From positions 1-64,000 of the forward strand of contig NZ_JAGPXX010000002.1 in NCBI RefSeq assembly GCF_018070345.1: a stretch of 64,000 nt of DNA, read 5' to 3'. The DNA comes from Streptomyces sp. F63 (lineage in GTDB: Bacteria; Actinomycetota; Actinomycetes; Streptomycetales; Streptomycetaceae). The notes under the pieces were generated by a model, which was not told the origin of the DNA, made no database searches, and was given only the letters and a program-made list of their open reading frames with translations. Position numbers and translations under genes: made by a program. Positions 26,223-35,800 of the stretch are shown here, piece by piece. Position 1 is the stretch's first letter. Each line of letters starts with the position of its first letter.

Positions 26223-26655
26223 CGCGCTGCTTCCTTCTCTCTCGCCGGCCGACGAGGCCGGACCGGCCGGCCGGGTGATCGAACCGCTGTCCCGGAGAAT
26301 CTACGCCAGGTCGCCGACGGCCCGCCCGGCCGTCCGCCTCGCGGGACGAGCCGCCCGGACGGCGGAGAACCACCCGTGCACCCCGACGCCCGTCCGCCCG
26401 GCCACGGGAAGACGGCCCCGCTGCCGTTCCCCCCTCGCGGCTCTCGGACCTCCCCCCAGAACGTTATGAAACGGTCATGACGGATCAGGTCGCCGGTCAC
26501 CCCGGTGACACCCGTCACGTGAAATTGTCTTAGCGGCGGCGCACGTCATACGGTCAGTGGTTGTTCTCCGCGGCAGCCCGCGTTCAGTCCGCGGCGCGCG
26601 CACCGGACCCACGTGGTCGCCCCCCGTCCACTCCTCCCCGCCAGGAGCCCAGCTC
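26223..26655. other. 433-base spacer between proB and glycopolymer transferase
   Basis: Divergent promoter region. A TTGTCT-18-TACGGT element sits in it, and there is a lower-GC patch near 26460-26540 with short inverted repeats. No gene supported. Confidence 0.5.
26525..26554 (+). promoter_or_regulatory. Candidate promoter for glycopolymer transferase
   Basis: TTGTCT, 18 bases, TACGGT on the plus strand, about 100 bases upstream of the chosen start. It has vegetative spacing with imperfect hexamers. Confidence 0.4.
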
Positions 26656-28803
26656 GTGCCCTCCGCCGGACCAGCCACCCGCCGTGTTGTGCAGCTCACA
26701 GCACTCTTCGCGATGTTCGCTGCCTACACGGGCCAGCTCGTGGGCGCTCTGCTGCCCCATGTGCCGGTCTTCGTCGCCGCCTCGGCAGGGGGGCTGGCTC
26801 TCGATCTGTATCTGCAGCTGAAGCAGCCGGGCCTGCTGTCGCTGCTGAGCAAGGTCCGCTTCGACGTCACCGTCCGGCAACTGCTGCGCGACATGCTGAT
26901 CGTGCTGGGACTTCTCCGGATGGAGGGCATCAACCCGATCGCGGAGCACTCACCGCTGACCATCGGGCTGCTGGCCTTCTACATGACGCACTTCGCGTGC
27001 CAGGCCACCGCGGTGCTGGTGCGCCGCAGCCGGACCCTGCCGATCGTCACCCGGAACATCGACACCTCGGCCCTGCGGCTCTCACCGGCGCCGCCGCGCA
27101 TCCTGTCCCGCCGTCCGGGCCACCGGCTGCTGACCTTCTCCATGCCCGTCACCGCCGGTCTGCTGGCCACCGTGGTCACCCGGGACGCCCTGTGGGGCGG
27201 CCTCGGGCTGGCCCTCGCGCTGGCCGTCTCCATCACCGGCACCCTGTACCTCGCGGGCTGGCTGCTGCCGGCCAAGCGCTCGGCGACGGAGGCGCGGGTC
27301 CTGAAGTGGCTGGACGCCTGGCTGGCTGAGTACCGGCCCACGATCGGCATGTACTTCTCCGGCGGCACCACCTCGGCGTACCAGGCCAATATGTGGCTCT
27401 CCACACTGCCGCAGCTCGACGGGAAGCCGGTCATCGTGCTCCGCGAGCGCTTCATGGTGCAGAAGATCGATGCCACGGACGTGCCGATCGTCTGCATCCC
27501 GAAGGTCGCGCATCTCATGCATCTGGAGCACTCGACGCTCAAGATGATGCTGCACCCGGCCAACTCGGGTAAGACCTCGCAGGTTCTGCGCATCCCCTCG
27601 ATCAAGCACGCGTTCATCAACCACGGCGAGAGCGACAAGCTCTCCAGCTGCAACCCCTACGCCAAGGCCTACGACGAGATCTGGGTGGCCGGTCCGGCCG
27701 CGCGCGAGCGCTACCAGCTCGCCGATATCGGCGTCGACGACCGGGACGTGGTGGAGGTCGGCCGCCCGCAGCTGTCGCCGATCCGCCCGTACGCCGGCCC
27801 GCCGGCCGACGACGGTCTCACCACCGTGCTCTACGCCCCCACCTGGGAGGGCTGGACCAACGACCCGGGAAACACCTCGGTGATCCTCGCCGGGGAGAAC
27901 ATCGTCCGCCGGCTGCTCGCCGACCCGGGCGTGCGGCTGCTCTACAAGCCCCACCCCATGACCGGCTCCGTCGACCCGCGCGCCGCCCGTGCCAACGAGC
28001 GCATCCAGTCCATGATCACCGAGGCCAACGCCCGCCGCGGCGGTCCCCGGCCCGGCCCGGAGGCCGCCGCCGAACTGCGCCGCCGCACCGTCGAACTGGA
28101 CCGGCTGACCAGTACGCACTTCCGCCCCGACGCCGACGAGGCCGAGCGGATGATGATCCAGTCGACGCCCGACACCGACCGCGCCGCTGCCGTGGTGGCG
28201 GCGACGGCCGCCTGGGAACGCGCGTACTGGGCGTCCTTCCCGGAGTGGGAGCACCAGATCATCACCGGCCCCCGGCCCGCCATCTACACCTGCTTCAACC
28301 AGGCCGATCTGCTGATCAGCGATGTGTCCAGCGTCGTCTCGGACTATCTGACCAGCGAGAAGCCCTACGCCGTGGCCAACACCAGCGGGCTGAGCGAGAA
28401 GGAGTTCCGGGCCGGCTTCCCGACCGTACGGGCGGCGGCCATCCTCACCCCGGACGCCGACGGCCTTCCGGAGCTGCTGGAGGCCGTGCGCAACCCGGAG
28501 AAGGACACCCTCGCGGCGGCCCGCGCGGAGCTCAAGACCCATCTGCTCGGCCCCGCCGACCCGCCGTCCCTGGTCCGTTTCAACGAGGCCGCGGCCACCT
28601 TGTGCGCGAAGGCCGACGAGCGGCGCGCCCGAATGGCGGCCCGGGCGGCCTCCGATGTGCCCACGCAGCGCGAGGGCGCGGAGGAGACGGCGGCCGAGCT
28701 GGCGTCCGAGGAGATCGAGCTGGAGCCGACCGGGACCCGGGAGCCGGCCGGCACCGCGGACCCGGCCGACGCTCCGGAGAGCAGCGACTCGGTCAACGTC
28801 TGA
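26656..28803 (+). CDS. CDP-glycerol-type glycopolymer transferase
   Basis: A 715-residue protein. The N-terminal 210 residues hold about six membrane helices and the C-terminal part is a GT-B glycerophosphotransferase-like domain (TagB/TagF family). It shows INHGESDKLSSCNPYAKAYD, DEIWVAGPAARERY, LLYKPHPMTGS and ISDVSSVVSDYLTSEKPY. Enzymes of this family polymerise or prime teichoic-acid-like chains from CDP-activated polyols on the inner membrane face. It matches the S. coelicolor SCO2592-type gene of the spore-wall glycopolymer locus. GTG 26656 has AGGAG eight bases before it, while GTG 26557 lacks one. The tail is acidic and disordered. Confidence 0.85.
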   Translation: MPSAGPATRRVVQLTALFAMFAAYTGQLVGALLPHVPVFVAASAGGLALDLYLQLKQPGLLSLLSKVRFDVTVRQLLRDMLIVLGLLRMEGINPIAEHSPLTIGLLAFYMTHFACQATAVLVRRSRTLPIVTRNIDTSALRLSPAPPRILSRRPGHRLLTFSMPVTAGLLATVVTRDALWGGLGLALALAVSITGTLYLAGWLLPAKRSATEARVLKWLDAWLAEYRPTIGMYFSGGTTSAYQANMWLSTLPQLDGKPVIVLRERFMVQKIDATDVPIVCIPKVAHLMHLEHSTLKMMLHPANSGKTSQVLRIPSIKHAFINHGESDKLSSCNPYAKAYDEIWVAGPAARERYQLADIGVDDRDVVEVGRPQLSPIRPYAGPPADDGLTTVLYAPTWEGWTNDPGNTSVILAGENIVRRLLADPGVRLLYKPHPMTGSVDPRAARANERIQSMITEANARRGGPRPGPEAAAELRRRTVELDRLTSTHFRPDADEAERMMIQSTPDTDRAAAVVAATAAWERAYWASFPEWEHQIITGPRPAIYTCFNQADLLISDVSSVVSDYLTSEKPYAVANTSGLSEKEFRAGFPTVRAAAILTPDADGLPELLEAVRNPEKDTLAAARAELKTHLLGPADPPSLVRFNEAAATLCAKADERRARMAARAASDVPTQREGAEETAAELASEEIELEPTGTREPAGTADPADAPESSDSVNV

Positions 28804-28845
28804 CCGCCGGCCCGGCCCAGTACCCGCGCGCCGGGCCGGCGGTAC

Positions 28846-28886
28846 CAGGGGCGGGGCCCGGAGGCCGTCTCCGGGCCCCGCCCCTG
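28846..28886. terminator. Bidirectional terminator
   Basis: A perfect 17-base stem with a 7-base loop between the convergent glycopolymer transferase (plus) and galE (minus) genes. Confidence 0.8.
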
Positions 28887-28954
28887 TCCGTTCCCGCTGC
28901 CGCCGCGCTCCCGCCCGCGCACCGCCCGGCGCCGCGGACCCGCACCGTCCGGGC

Positions 28955-29935
28955 TCAGCCCGTGCCGGTCTCCGGGTGGCGGGCGCGCCAGCCGGCCCAG
29001 GCCGACTCCACCATCTCCCGCACTCCGTACCGGGCCGACCAGCCGAGCTCCCGGCCGATCAGTTCCGCCGAGGCGACCACCCGCGCCGGGTCACCGGGGC
29101 GCCGCTCCCGCACCTCGGGCCGCGCGTCCAGGCCGGTGACCGCACCGATGATCCCGATCATCTCGGTCACCGAAACCCCTTCACCCCGCCCGATGTTGAG
29201 CACCAGGGCGGTCTTCGGATCGGCGGTCAGCCGCCGGACCGCCGCCACATGCGCGTCGGCCACGTCCTCGACATGGATGTAGTCCCGGACGCAGGTGCCG
29301 TCGGGCGTGGGGTAATCGTCACCGAAGACCAGCGGCGCCCGCTTCTCGGACAGCCGCTCGAAGACCATGGGGACGAGGTTGAAGACGCCCGCGTCGCTCA
29401 GCTCGGGAGCGGCGGCACCGGCCACGTTGAAGTAGCGCAGGGAGACCGTCGCCATGCCGTGCGCCCGCCCGGCCGCGGCCACCAGCCACTCACCCGCCAG
29501 CTTGGTCTCGCCGTACGGGCTCATCGGCGCGCACGGAGTGGACTCGGTGACGAGATCGGTCTCCGGCATGCCGTAGACGGCAGCCGAGGAGGAGAAGAGG
29601 AAACGGCTGACGCCGGCGTCGGCCGCCGCTTCGAGGACGGTCCGCAGCCCGTCGACGTTCTCCCGGTAGTAGAGCAGCGGCTTCTCCACCGACTCGCCGA
29701 CCTGCTTCTTGGCAGCGATGTGCACGACACCCGTCACGCCGTGCTCGCGCAGGACGCGGTCCAGCAGCTCGCGGTCGAGCACGGAACCCCGCTCCAGCGG
29801 GACCGCGGAGGGCAGCCGTCCCGCCTCTCCGGTGCTCAGATCGTCGAGCACCACGGCGCGTTCGCCGCTGCCGGTCAGTGCCTTCACTACATGGGAGCCG
29901 ATGTATCCGGCACCACCTGTGATCAACCACGTCAT
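28955..29935 (-). CDS. galE: UDP-glucose 4-epimerase
   Basis: A 326-residue short-chain dehydrogenase/epimerase. NAD motif GGAGYIGSHV at the N-terminus, VVHIAAKK and SSSAAVYG strand ends, catalytic Tyr/Lys in SPYGETKLAGE near residue 141, and VFGDDYPTPDGTCVRDYIHV typical of GalE. It interconverts UDP-glucose and UDP-galactose. Next to the glycopolymer transferase it probably provides the sugar nucleotide for the wall polymer (inference). Start ATG 29935. Confidence 0.93.
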   Translation of the reverse strand: MTWLITGGAGYIGSHVVKALTGSGERAVVLDDLSTGEAGRLPSAVPLERGSVLDRELLDRVLREHGVTGVVHIAAKKQVGESVEKPLLYYRENVDGLRTVLEAAADAGVSRFLFSSSAAVYGMPETDLVTESTPCAPMSPYGETKLAGEWLVAAAGRAHGMATVSLRYFNVAGAAAPELSDAGVFNLVPMVFERLSEKRAPLVFGDDYPTPDGTCVRDYIHVEDVADAHVAAVRRLTADPKTALVLNIGRGEGVSVTEMIGIIGAVTGLDARPEVRERRPGDPARVVASAELIGRELGWSARYGVREMVESAWAGWRARHPETGTG

Positions 29936-29999
29936 GGCGCCACCCTACGCCGTGCGGAGCGACGGCAGGACGGCTCTCCGGGGGGCCCGCGGTCCGGGG

Positions 30000-30046
30000 C
30001 CCCGAGGTCAGGAGCCCCGAGGGTCAGGAGCCCCGAGGGTCAGGGG
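30000..30046. repeat. Three 15-16-base direct repeats
   Basis: CCCCGAGGTCAGGAG, CCCCGAGGGTCAGGAG and CCCCGAGGGTCAGGGG in tandem in the gap between galE and obg. Too few and too short for a CRISPR. Confidence 0.85.
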
Positions 30047-30120
30047 CGCGTCCGGCGTCCGGCGTCCGTGGTCCCTCCGTGCGGGTCGTCGGCCGTCCCG
30101 GGGGCGCGGCGCCCGGCCGG

Positions 30121-31560
30121 TCAGGAGAACGGGTCGAAGCCCCGGTACTCCGCCTCGGCCTCGTCCCGCTCCGCATCCCGGTCGCGACGGCGGACCGCGG
30201 CCGGGCGCGGCGCCTCCAGGCGATGGTCCTCGCCGCGGCGGCCGAGCATCTCGGCGCCCGCGGCCATGCTCGGCTCCCAGTCGAAGACCACCGCATCGTC
30301 CTCGGGGCCGATCGCCACACCGTCGCCCGCCCGGGCACCTGCCTTGACCAGCGCGTCCTCCACGCCGAGGCGGTTGAGCCGGTCCGCGAGGTAGCCGACG
30401 GCCTCGTCGTTGCTGAAGTCCGTCTGCCGCACCCAGCGTTCCGGCTTCTCGCCCCGCACGCGGAACAGGGCCTCCTCCTCCCGGGTGACGGTGAAGCCCG
30501 CGTCGTCCACCGCCTTCGGGCGGATGACGATCCGGGTCGCCTCCTGCTTCGGCTTGGCGGCGCGCGCCCTCGCCACGATCTCGGCCAGCGCGAAGGAGAG
30601 CTCCTTCAGCCCGGTGTGGGCGACGGCCGACACCTCGAAGACCCGGTAACCGCGGGCCTCCAGATCGGGGCGGACCATGTCGGCGAGGTCCTTGCCGTCC
30701 GGCACGTCGATCTTGTTGAGGACGGCGATCCGCGGCCGGTCGCCCAGGCCGCCGTAGCTCCGCAGTTCCTCCTCGATGGTGTCGAGGTCGGAGAGCGGGT
30801 CGCGGTCGGACTCCAGGGTGGCGGTGTCCAGGACGTGCACCAGCACCGAGCAGCGCTCGACATGGCGCAGGAACTCCAGGCCCAGACCTCTGCCCCGGCT
30901 GGCGCCCGGGATCAGCCCCGGGACGTCCGCGACGGTGTAGACGGTCGAACCGGCCGTCACCACTCCGAGGTTGGGCACCAGGGTCGTGAACGGGTAGTCG
31001 GCGATCTTCGGTTTGGCGGCGGAGAGCACCGAGATCAGCGAGGACTTGCCGGCGCTCGGATAGCCGACCAGCGCCACATCGGCGACGGTCTTGAGCTCCA
31101 GGACGATGTCCCCGCTCTGCCCGGGCTCGCCGAGCAGCGCGAAGCCGGGCGCCTTGCGGCGGGCCGAGGCCAGCGCGGCGTTGCCGAGACCGCCGCGGCC
31201 CCCCTGCGCGGCCACGTAGGAGGTGCCCTGGCCGACGAGGTCGGCGAGCACCCGGCCCTGCCGGTCGAGGACGACGGTGCCGTCCGGGACCGGCAGCACC
31301 AGGTCCTGGCCGTCCTTGCCGGAACGGTTGCCGCCCTCCCCCGGCTTGCCGTTGCCGGCCCTGCGGTGCGGGCTGTGGTGGTAGTCGAGGAGCGTGGTGA
31401 CGGACTGGTCGACGACCAGCGTCACATCGCCGCCCCGGCCGCCGTTGCCGCCGTCGGGGCCCCCGAGCGGCTTGAACTTCTCACGGTGGACGGAGGCGCA
31501 GCCGTGGCCTCCGTTACCCGCGGCGACATGCAGTTCGACGCGGTCCACGAAGGTGGTCAT
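30121..31560 (-). CDS. obg: Obg family GTPase
   Basis: A 479-residue ribosome-associated GTPase that helps assemble the 50S subunit. In Streptomyces it affects the onset of aerial growth. The Obg glycine-rich fold comes first ([38 protein letters not shown]). The G motifs are GYPSAGKSS near 165, [19 protein letters not shown] and NKIDVPDG. An OCT domain follows, then a charged tail. ATG 31560 is preceded by GCAGGAGGCACCCGT. It is the last gene of the rplU-rpmA-obg operon. Confidence 0.97.
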   Translation of the reverse strand: MTTFVDRVELHVAAGNGGHGCASVHREKFKPLGGPDGGNGGRGGDVTLVVDQSVTTLLDYHHSPHRRAGNGKPGEGGNRSGKDGQDLVLPVPDGTVVLDRQGRVLADLVGQGTSYVAAQGGRGGLGNAALASARRKAPGFALLGEPGQSGDIVLELKTVADVALVGYPSAGKSSLISVLSAAKPKIADYPFTTLVPNLGVVTAGSTVYTVADVPGLIPGASRGRGLGLEFLRHVERCSVLVHVLDTATLESDRDPLSDLDTIEEELRSYGGLGDRPRIAVLNKIDVPDGKDLADMVRPDLEARGYRVFEVSAVAHTGLKELSFALAEIVARARAAKPKQEATRIVIRPKAVDDAGFTVTREEEALFRVRGEKPERWVRQTDFSNDEAVGYLADRLNRLGVEDALVKAGARAGDGVAIGPEDDAVVFDWEPSMAAGAEMLGRRGEDHRLEAPRPAAVRRRDRDAERDEAEAEYRGFDPFS

Positions 31561-31788
31561 ACGGGTGCCTCCTGCTGTGCGTACCGGCCTTCCGGCCTGG
31601 TGACGGGGTTGTCCTGCGGTACTGCGGGTCCTGCTGCCGCACCCCGCGCCGCGCGGGACCTGCCGCACGGCCGAGGGGGTACGGCCTGGTCAACGCACCG
31701 AGGGCGGACCGGCTTCCCGCCGCGAGCGTGCGCTGCGCGGCGGGAAGGACGGCCCGCCCTCGGTGCTGTGTCTTCGCGTCCGGGCTGA

Positions 31789-32046
31789 TTACTCGGCGAC
31801 CGGGACGATGTTCACGACCTTGCGGCCGCGGCTGGTGCCGAACTGCACCGCACCGGCGGCGAGGGCGAACAGCGTGTCGTCGCCGCCGCGGCCGACGCCG
31901 TTGCCCGGGTGGAAGTGGGTGCCGCGCTGGCGGACCAGGATCTCACCGGCGTTGACGACCTGACCGCCGAAGCGCTTCACGCCGAGCCGCTGGGCATTGG
32001 AGTCGCGCCCGTTCCGGGTGGACGATGCGCCCTTCTTGTGTGCCAT
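31789..32046 (-). CDS. rpmA: 50S ribosomal protein L27
   Basis: An 85-residue ribosomal protein near the peptidyl-transferase centre. N-terminus [19 protein letters not shown], then [28 protein letters not shown], which is the whole family pattern. Start ATG 32046, 14 bases after rplU. Confidence 0.98.
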   Translation of the reverse strand: MAHKKGASSTRNGRDSNAQRLGVKRFGGQVVNAGEILVRQRGTHFHPGNGVGRGGDDTLFALAAGAVQFGTSRGRKVVNIVPVAE

Positions 32047-32060
32047 GTGTTCTCAGTCCC

Positions 32061-32381
32061 TTACTTCGCAGCCGCGGGGATGTCGGTGATCTTCAGCGCC
32101 GTGTACTGCTGGCGGTGGCCCTGGCGCCGGCGGTAACCGGTCTTGTTCTTGTACCGCAGGATGTCGATCTTGGCGCCCTTGTGGTGGTCCACGATCTCGC
32201 CCTGGACCTTGATGCCCGCGAGGACCCACGGGTCGCTGGTGACGGAGTCGCCGTCGACCACGAGCAGGGTCGAGAGCTCGACCGTGTCGCCGACCTTGCC
32301 GGTGGAAATCTTGTCAACCTCAACGATGTCGCCGACAGCAACCTTGTGCTGGCGACCACCGCTGCGCACGATGGCGTACAC
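32061..32381 (-). CDS. rplU: 50S ribosomal protein L21
   Basis: A 106-residue ribosomal protein that binds 23S r[27 protein letters not shown] at the start and [24 protein letters not shown] at the end are family-typical. It heads the operon with rpmA and obg, and its promoter and leader lie at 32382-32575. Confidence 0.98.
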   Translation of the reverse strand: MYAIVRSGGRQHKVAVGDIVEVDKISTGKVGDTVELSTLLVVDGDSVTSDPWVLAGIKVQGEIVDHHKGAKIDILRYKNKTGYRRRQGHRQQYTALKITDIPAAAK

Positions 32382-32546
32382 GCGGATCTCACTCTCTGCT
32401 CGAACGGGACCCCTGATGCCAGCCGCTCACGCGGAAGCCGGATCCGCGAAGGATCCGTACCCGCGGTTTCCGGAAGGACGAGCGGCCTCCCCCGGCGGAC
32501 CGGGAGGGATGTGCTCAAGGGGGTGGCGTACACACGCCGACAGTCA

Positions 32547-32575
32547 AGATTACGGGGCCTTGACACGCCGGTCAA
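32547..32575 (-). promoter_or_regulatory. Promoter of rplU-rpmA-obg
   Basis: TTGACC, 17 bases, TAATCT on the minus strand. This is one of the cleanest vegetative promoters in the window, about 165 bases before rplU. Confidence 0.75.
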
Positions 32576-32751
32576 ACCGGCCCTCACCGGCACCGGGGGC
32601 CCTGCGGCCCGGGCGGTCCCCGCCGTCCCCCGGCCCCGTCCCCCCGGCCGTCCCGCGGCCGTCCCGCAGCCGTCCCGGGGAACGCCCCGTACGACTCCCG
32701 GGGTCCGGCGGCGGCACCCGTGATCCTCCCGCCACCGGCGGCGACCGGCAC

Positions 32752-32805
32752 GGCGCCGGGCCGGTGCTCCGCCCCCCGGAGGAGGAGGCACACCGGCCCG
32801 GCGCC
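32752..32805 (-). terminator. rne terminator
   Basis: A 15-base perfect outer stem (GGCGCCGGGCCGGTG) enclosing a smaller CTCC/GGAG hairpin, starting 27 bases past the rne stop. Confidence 0.75.
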
Positions 32806-32832
32806 CGCACGGACCCGTGGGCCCGCCCGCGG

Positions 32833-35800
32833 CTACGACTCGTCGGCCGAGGCCGCGACCGGGGCGGAGGACTGCTCCGCCGCCACGGTCTTCTTCGCCG
32901 TCTTCCTGGTGGCGGCCTTCTTCGCCGTGGCCTTCTTGGCGGCCGCCTTCTTCGCCGTGCCCGGTTCCTTCTTGGCCGCCGTCTTCTTGACGGCCGCCTT
33001 CTTCGCCGTCGCCTTCTTGGCCGCGGCGCGCTTCGCCGCCTTCTTCGCCGGGGCCGCCGCGGGCTCCCGGCCCTCGCCGGGTTCAGCGGCCTCCACGTCC
33101 TCCGCCGCGGGCGGCGCCGACGGCTCCGCGGCCGGCTCACCGGCGGGGACGACCACCACGGCCGTCTCCTCCGGCTCCTCGGTGCCCTTCGGCGGACCCG
33201 CGGGGGCCGAGGCCTTGCGGACCGCCCGGCGGCGGGTACGCGCCGGAGGCGCCGCCTCGGCGGCCGGAGCGGGCTCGGCCGCCGGCTCCGCAGTCGGCTC
33301 GGCCGCCGCTTCGGGCCGCGCCTCGGGCTCGGCCGGGGCGACGACCACGACCGCCTCCTCCGCGGCCGCCTTCGGGGGGCCCGCCGGGGCGGACGCCTTG
33401 CGGACCGCCCGGCGCCGGCCACGGCCGACCCGGGAAGCCGCGGCCTCCGCCTCGGCCGCGCTGCTGAACAGCTCCTCGTCCGGGCTGAACGCGGGCTCCG
33501 GCAGCGCCACCGGTTCGGCGGCCTCCGCCGCCACCTCGGCCGGGGTCTCCGGGGACGCCACCGCGGCCACCGCGGCCTCGCCCCCCGCTCCGACGTCCGA
33601 CGGCTCAGGGGCGTGGATGTGCGGCTCCGCCGCGGCCCCGCCGCCCTTGCCCTTCTTCTTCCGCTTGCCACCGCCGCCGGGCGCCGACGGCTGCTCCATG
33701 TGCACGATGACACCGCGCCCGTTGCAGTGGACGCAGGTCTCGGAGAACGACTCCAGCAGCCCCTGGCCGACCCGCTTGCGGGTCATCTGCACCAGGCCCA
33801 GCGAGGTGACCTCGGCCACCTGGTGCTTCGTCCGGTCGCGGCCCAGGCACTCCAGCAGCCGGCGCAGCACCAGGTCCCGGTTGGACTCCAGGACCATGTC
33901 GATGAAGTCGATCACGATGATGCCGCCCAGGTCGCGCAGCCGCAGCTGGCGCACGATCTCCTCGGCCGCCTCCAGGTTGTTCCTGGTGACCGTCTCCTCC
34001 AGGTTGCCGCCCTGACCGGTGAACTTGCCGGTGTTGACGTCGACGACGACCATCGCCTCGGTCCGGTCGATCACCAGCGAACCGCCGCTGGGCAGCCAGA
34101 CCTTGCGGTCCAGCGCCTTCATCAGCTGCTCGTCGATCCGGTACGTGGCGAAGACGTCGACGTCCGACGTCCACTTCTGCAGCCGGTCGGTGAGGTCCGG
34201 GGCGACGTGCGAGACATAGCCCCGGATGGTCTCCCAGGCGCCGTCACCGCTGACGATGACCTTGGAGAAGTCCTCGTTGAAGATGTCGCGGACGACGCGG
34301 ACGGTCATGTCCGGCTCGCCGTAGAGGAGGGTGGGGGCGCCGCCGCCCTTGGCCTTCTTCCGGATGTCGGCCCACTGCTGCTGCAGCCGCTCGACGTCCC
34401 GGGCCAGCTCCTCCTCGGAGGCGCCCTCGGCGGCGGTGCGGACGATGACGCCCGCGTCCTCCGGGACGATCCTCTTCAGGATCTGCTTCAGCCGGGACCG
34501 CTCGGTGTCCGGCAGCTTGCGGCTGATGCCGGTCATCGAGCCCTCGGGCACATAGACCAGGTAGCGGCCGGGCAGCGACACCTGGCTGGTGAGCCGGGCG
34601 CCCTTGTGACCGATCGGGTCCTTGGTGACCTGCACCAGAACCGACTGGCCCGACTTGAGCGCGGTCTCGATCCGGCGGGGACCGCCCGACATGCCGAGCG
34701 CGTCGAAGTTGACCTCGCCGGCGTACAGCACGGCGTTGCGGCCCTTGCCGATGTCGACGAACGCGGCCTCCATCGACGGCAGCACGTTCTGGACCTTGCC
34801 CAGATAGACGTTGCCGACGTAGCTGGTGGCCTGCTCCTTGTTGACGAAGTGCTCGACGAGGACACCGTCCTCCAGCACGCCGATCTGGGTGCGCTCACCG
34901 CTCTGGCGGACGACCATCACCCGCTCGACGGCTTCGCGCCGGGCCAGGAACTCGGCCTCGGTGATGATCGGCACCCGGCGGCGGCCCTGCTCGCGGCCCT
35001 CGCGACGGCGCTGCTTCTTCGCCTCCATCCGGGTCGAACCCTTGATGGACTGCACCTCGTCGAAGCCCGTGCCGGGCTCCTCCTTCTTGCGCGGCTCGCG
35101 GATCTTGACGACCGTGCGCTCCGGGTCGTCCTGCGAGGCGTCGACCGGGTGGTCGCCGGCCTCGCCACTGCGCCGGCGCCGGCGCCGGCGGCGACGGCTG
35201 CTGCTGGTGCCGCCCGCACCGGCGCCGTCCTCCTGCTCGTCCCGCTCCTCGCGCTCGTCCCGGTCCCGGGTACCGGCACCCTCGCGGTCTCCGTCGGCGG
35301 AGGCCTCCCCGGCCTCCTCGCCCTCGGTCCCGGTGTCCTCCTCGCCGGTCTCCCCGGTCTCGCCGTTCCCCTCGCCCTCACCCCGGCGGCGGCGACGGCC
35401 ACCCCGGCGGCGACGGCGGGACGGGCGCTCGCCGGCGTCCTCCTCACCGGCCTGCGCCTCCTCGGCCGCCTGCTCCTCCTCGGCGGGCTCGACGACGGCG
35501 CCGGCCTCGGGACCGGTGTCCTCCGCGGCACCACCCCGACGGCGGCGACGGCGCGTGCCGCCGGCCGCCGCGGCGGGCTGCCGCTCGGCGGCCTCCCCGG
35601 CCTCGCTCTCCTCTTCCGCGGCCTCGGCGGCGGCCGCCGCAGCGGCGCGCTCCGGCGTCTGGAACATGGGCTCGGTGAAGACCGGCGCCTGGAACACGGC
35701 CGTCGGCGGCCGGACGGCCCGGCGGCGGGTGCGGCCGGACGGCTCCGGCTCGGGCTCCTCGGCGGGCGCCGCGAACGGGGCGCGCCCGGCGGCACCGGCT

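Larger units (their letters stand above)
32382..32832. other. rplU leader and rne terminator region
   Basis: 451 bases without a gene. The promoter at 32547-32575 would give a leader of about 160 bases. The rest holds the rne terminator. No known L21 leader fold was confirmed. Confidence 0.5.

Noticed and set aside
30000..30046. Possible CRISPR array
   Set aside because: Three contiguous repeats without spacers, no cas genes.
32382..32546. Known L21 leader riboregulator
   Set aside because: A long leader exists, but no specific conserved fold could be recognised by eye.
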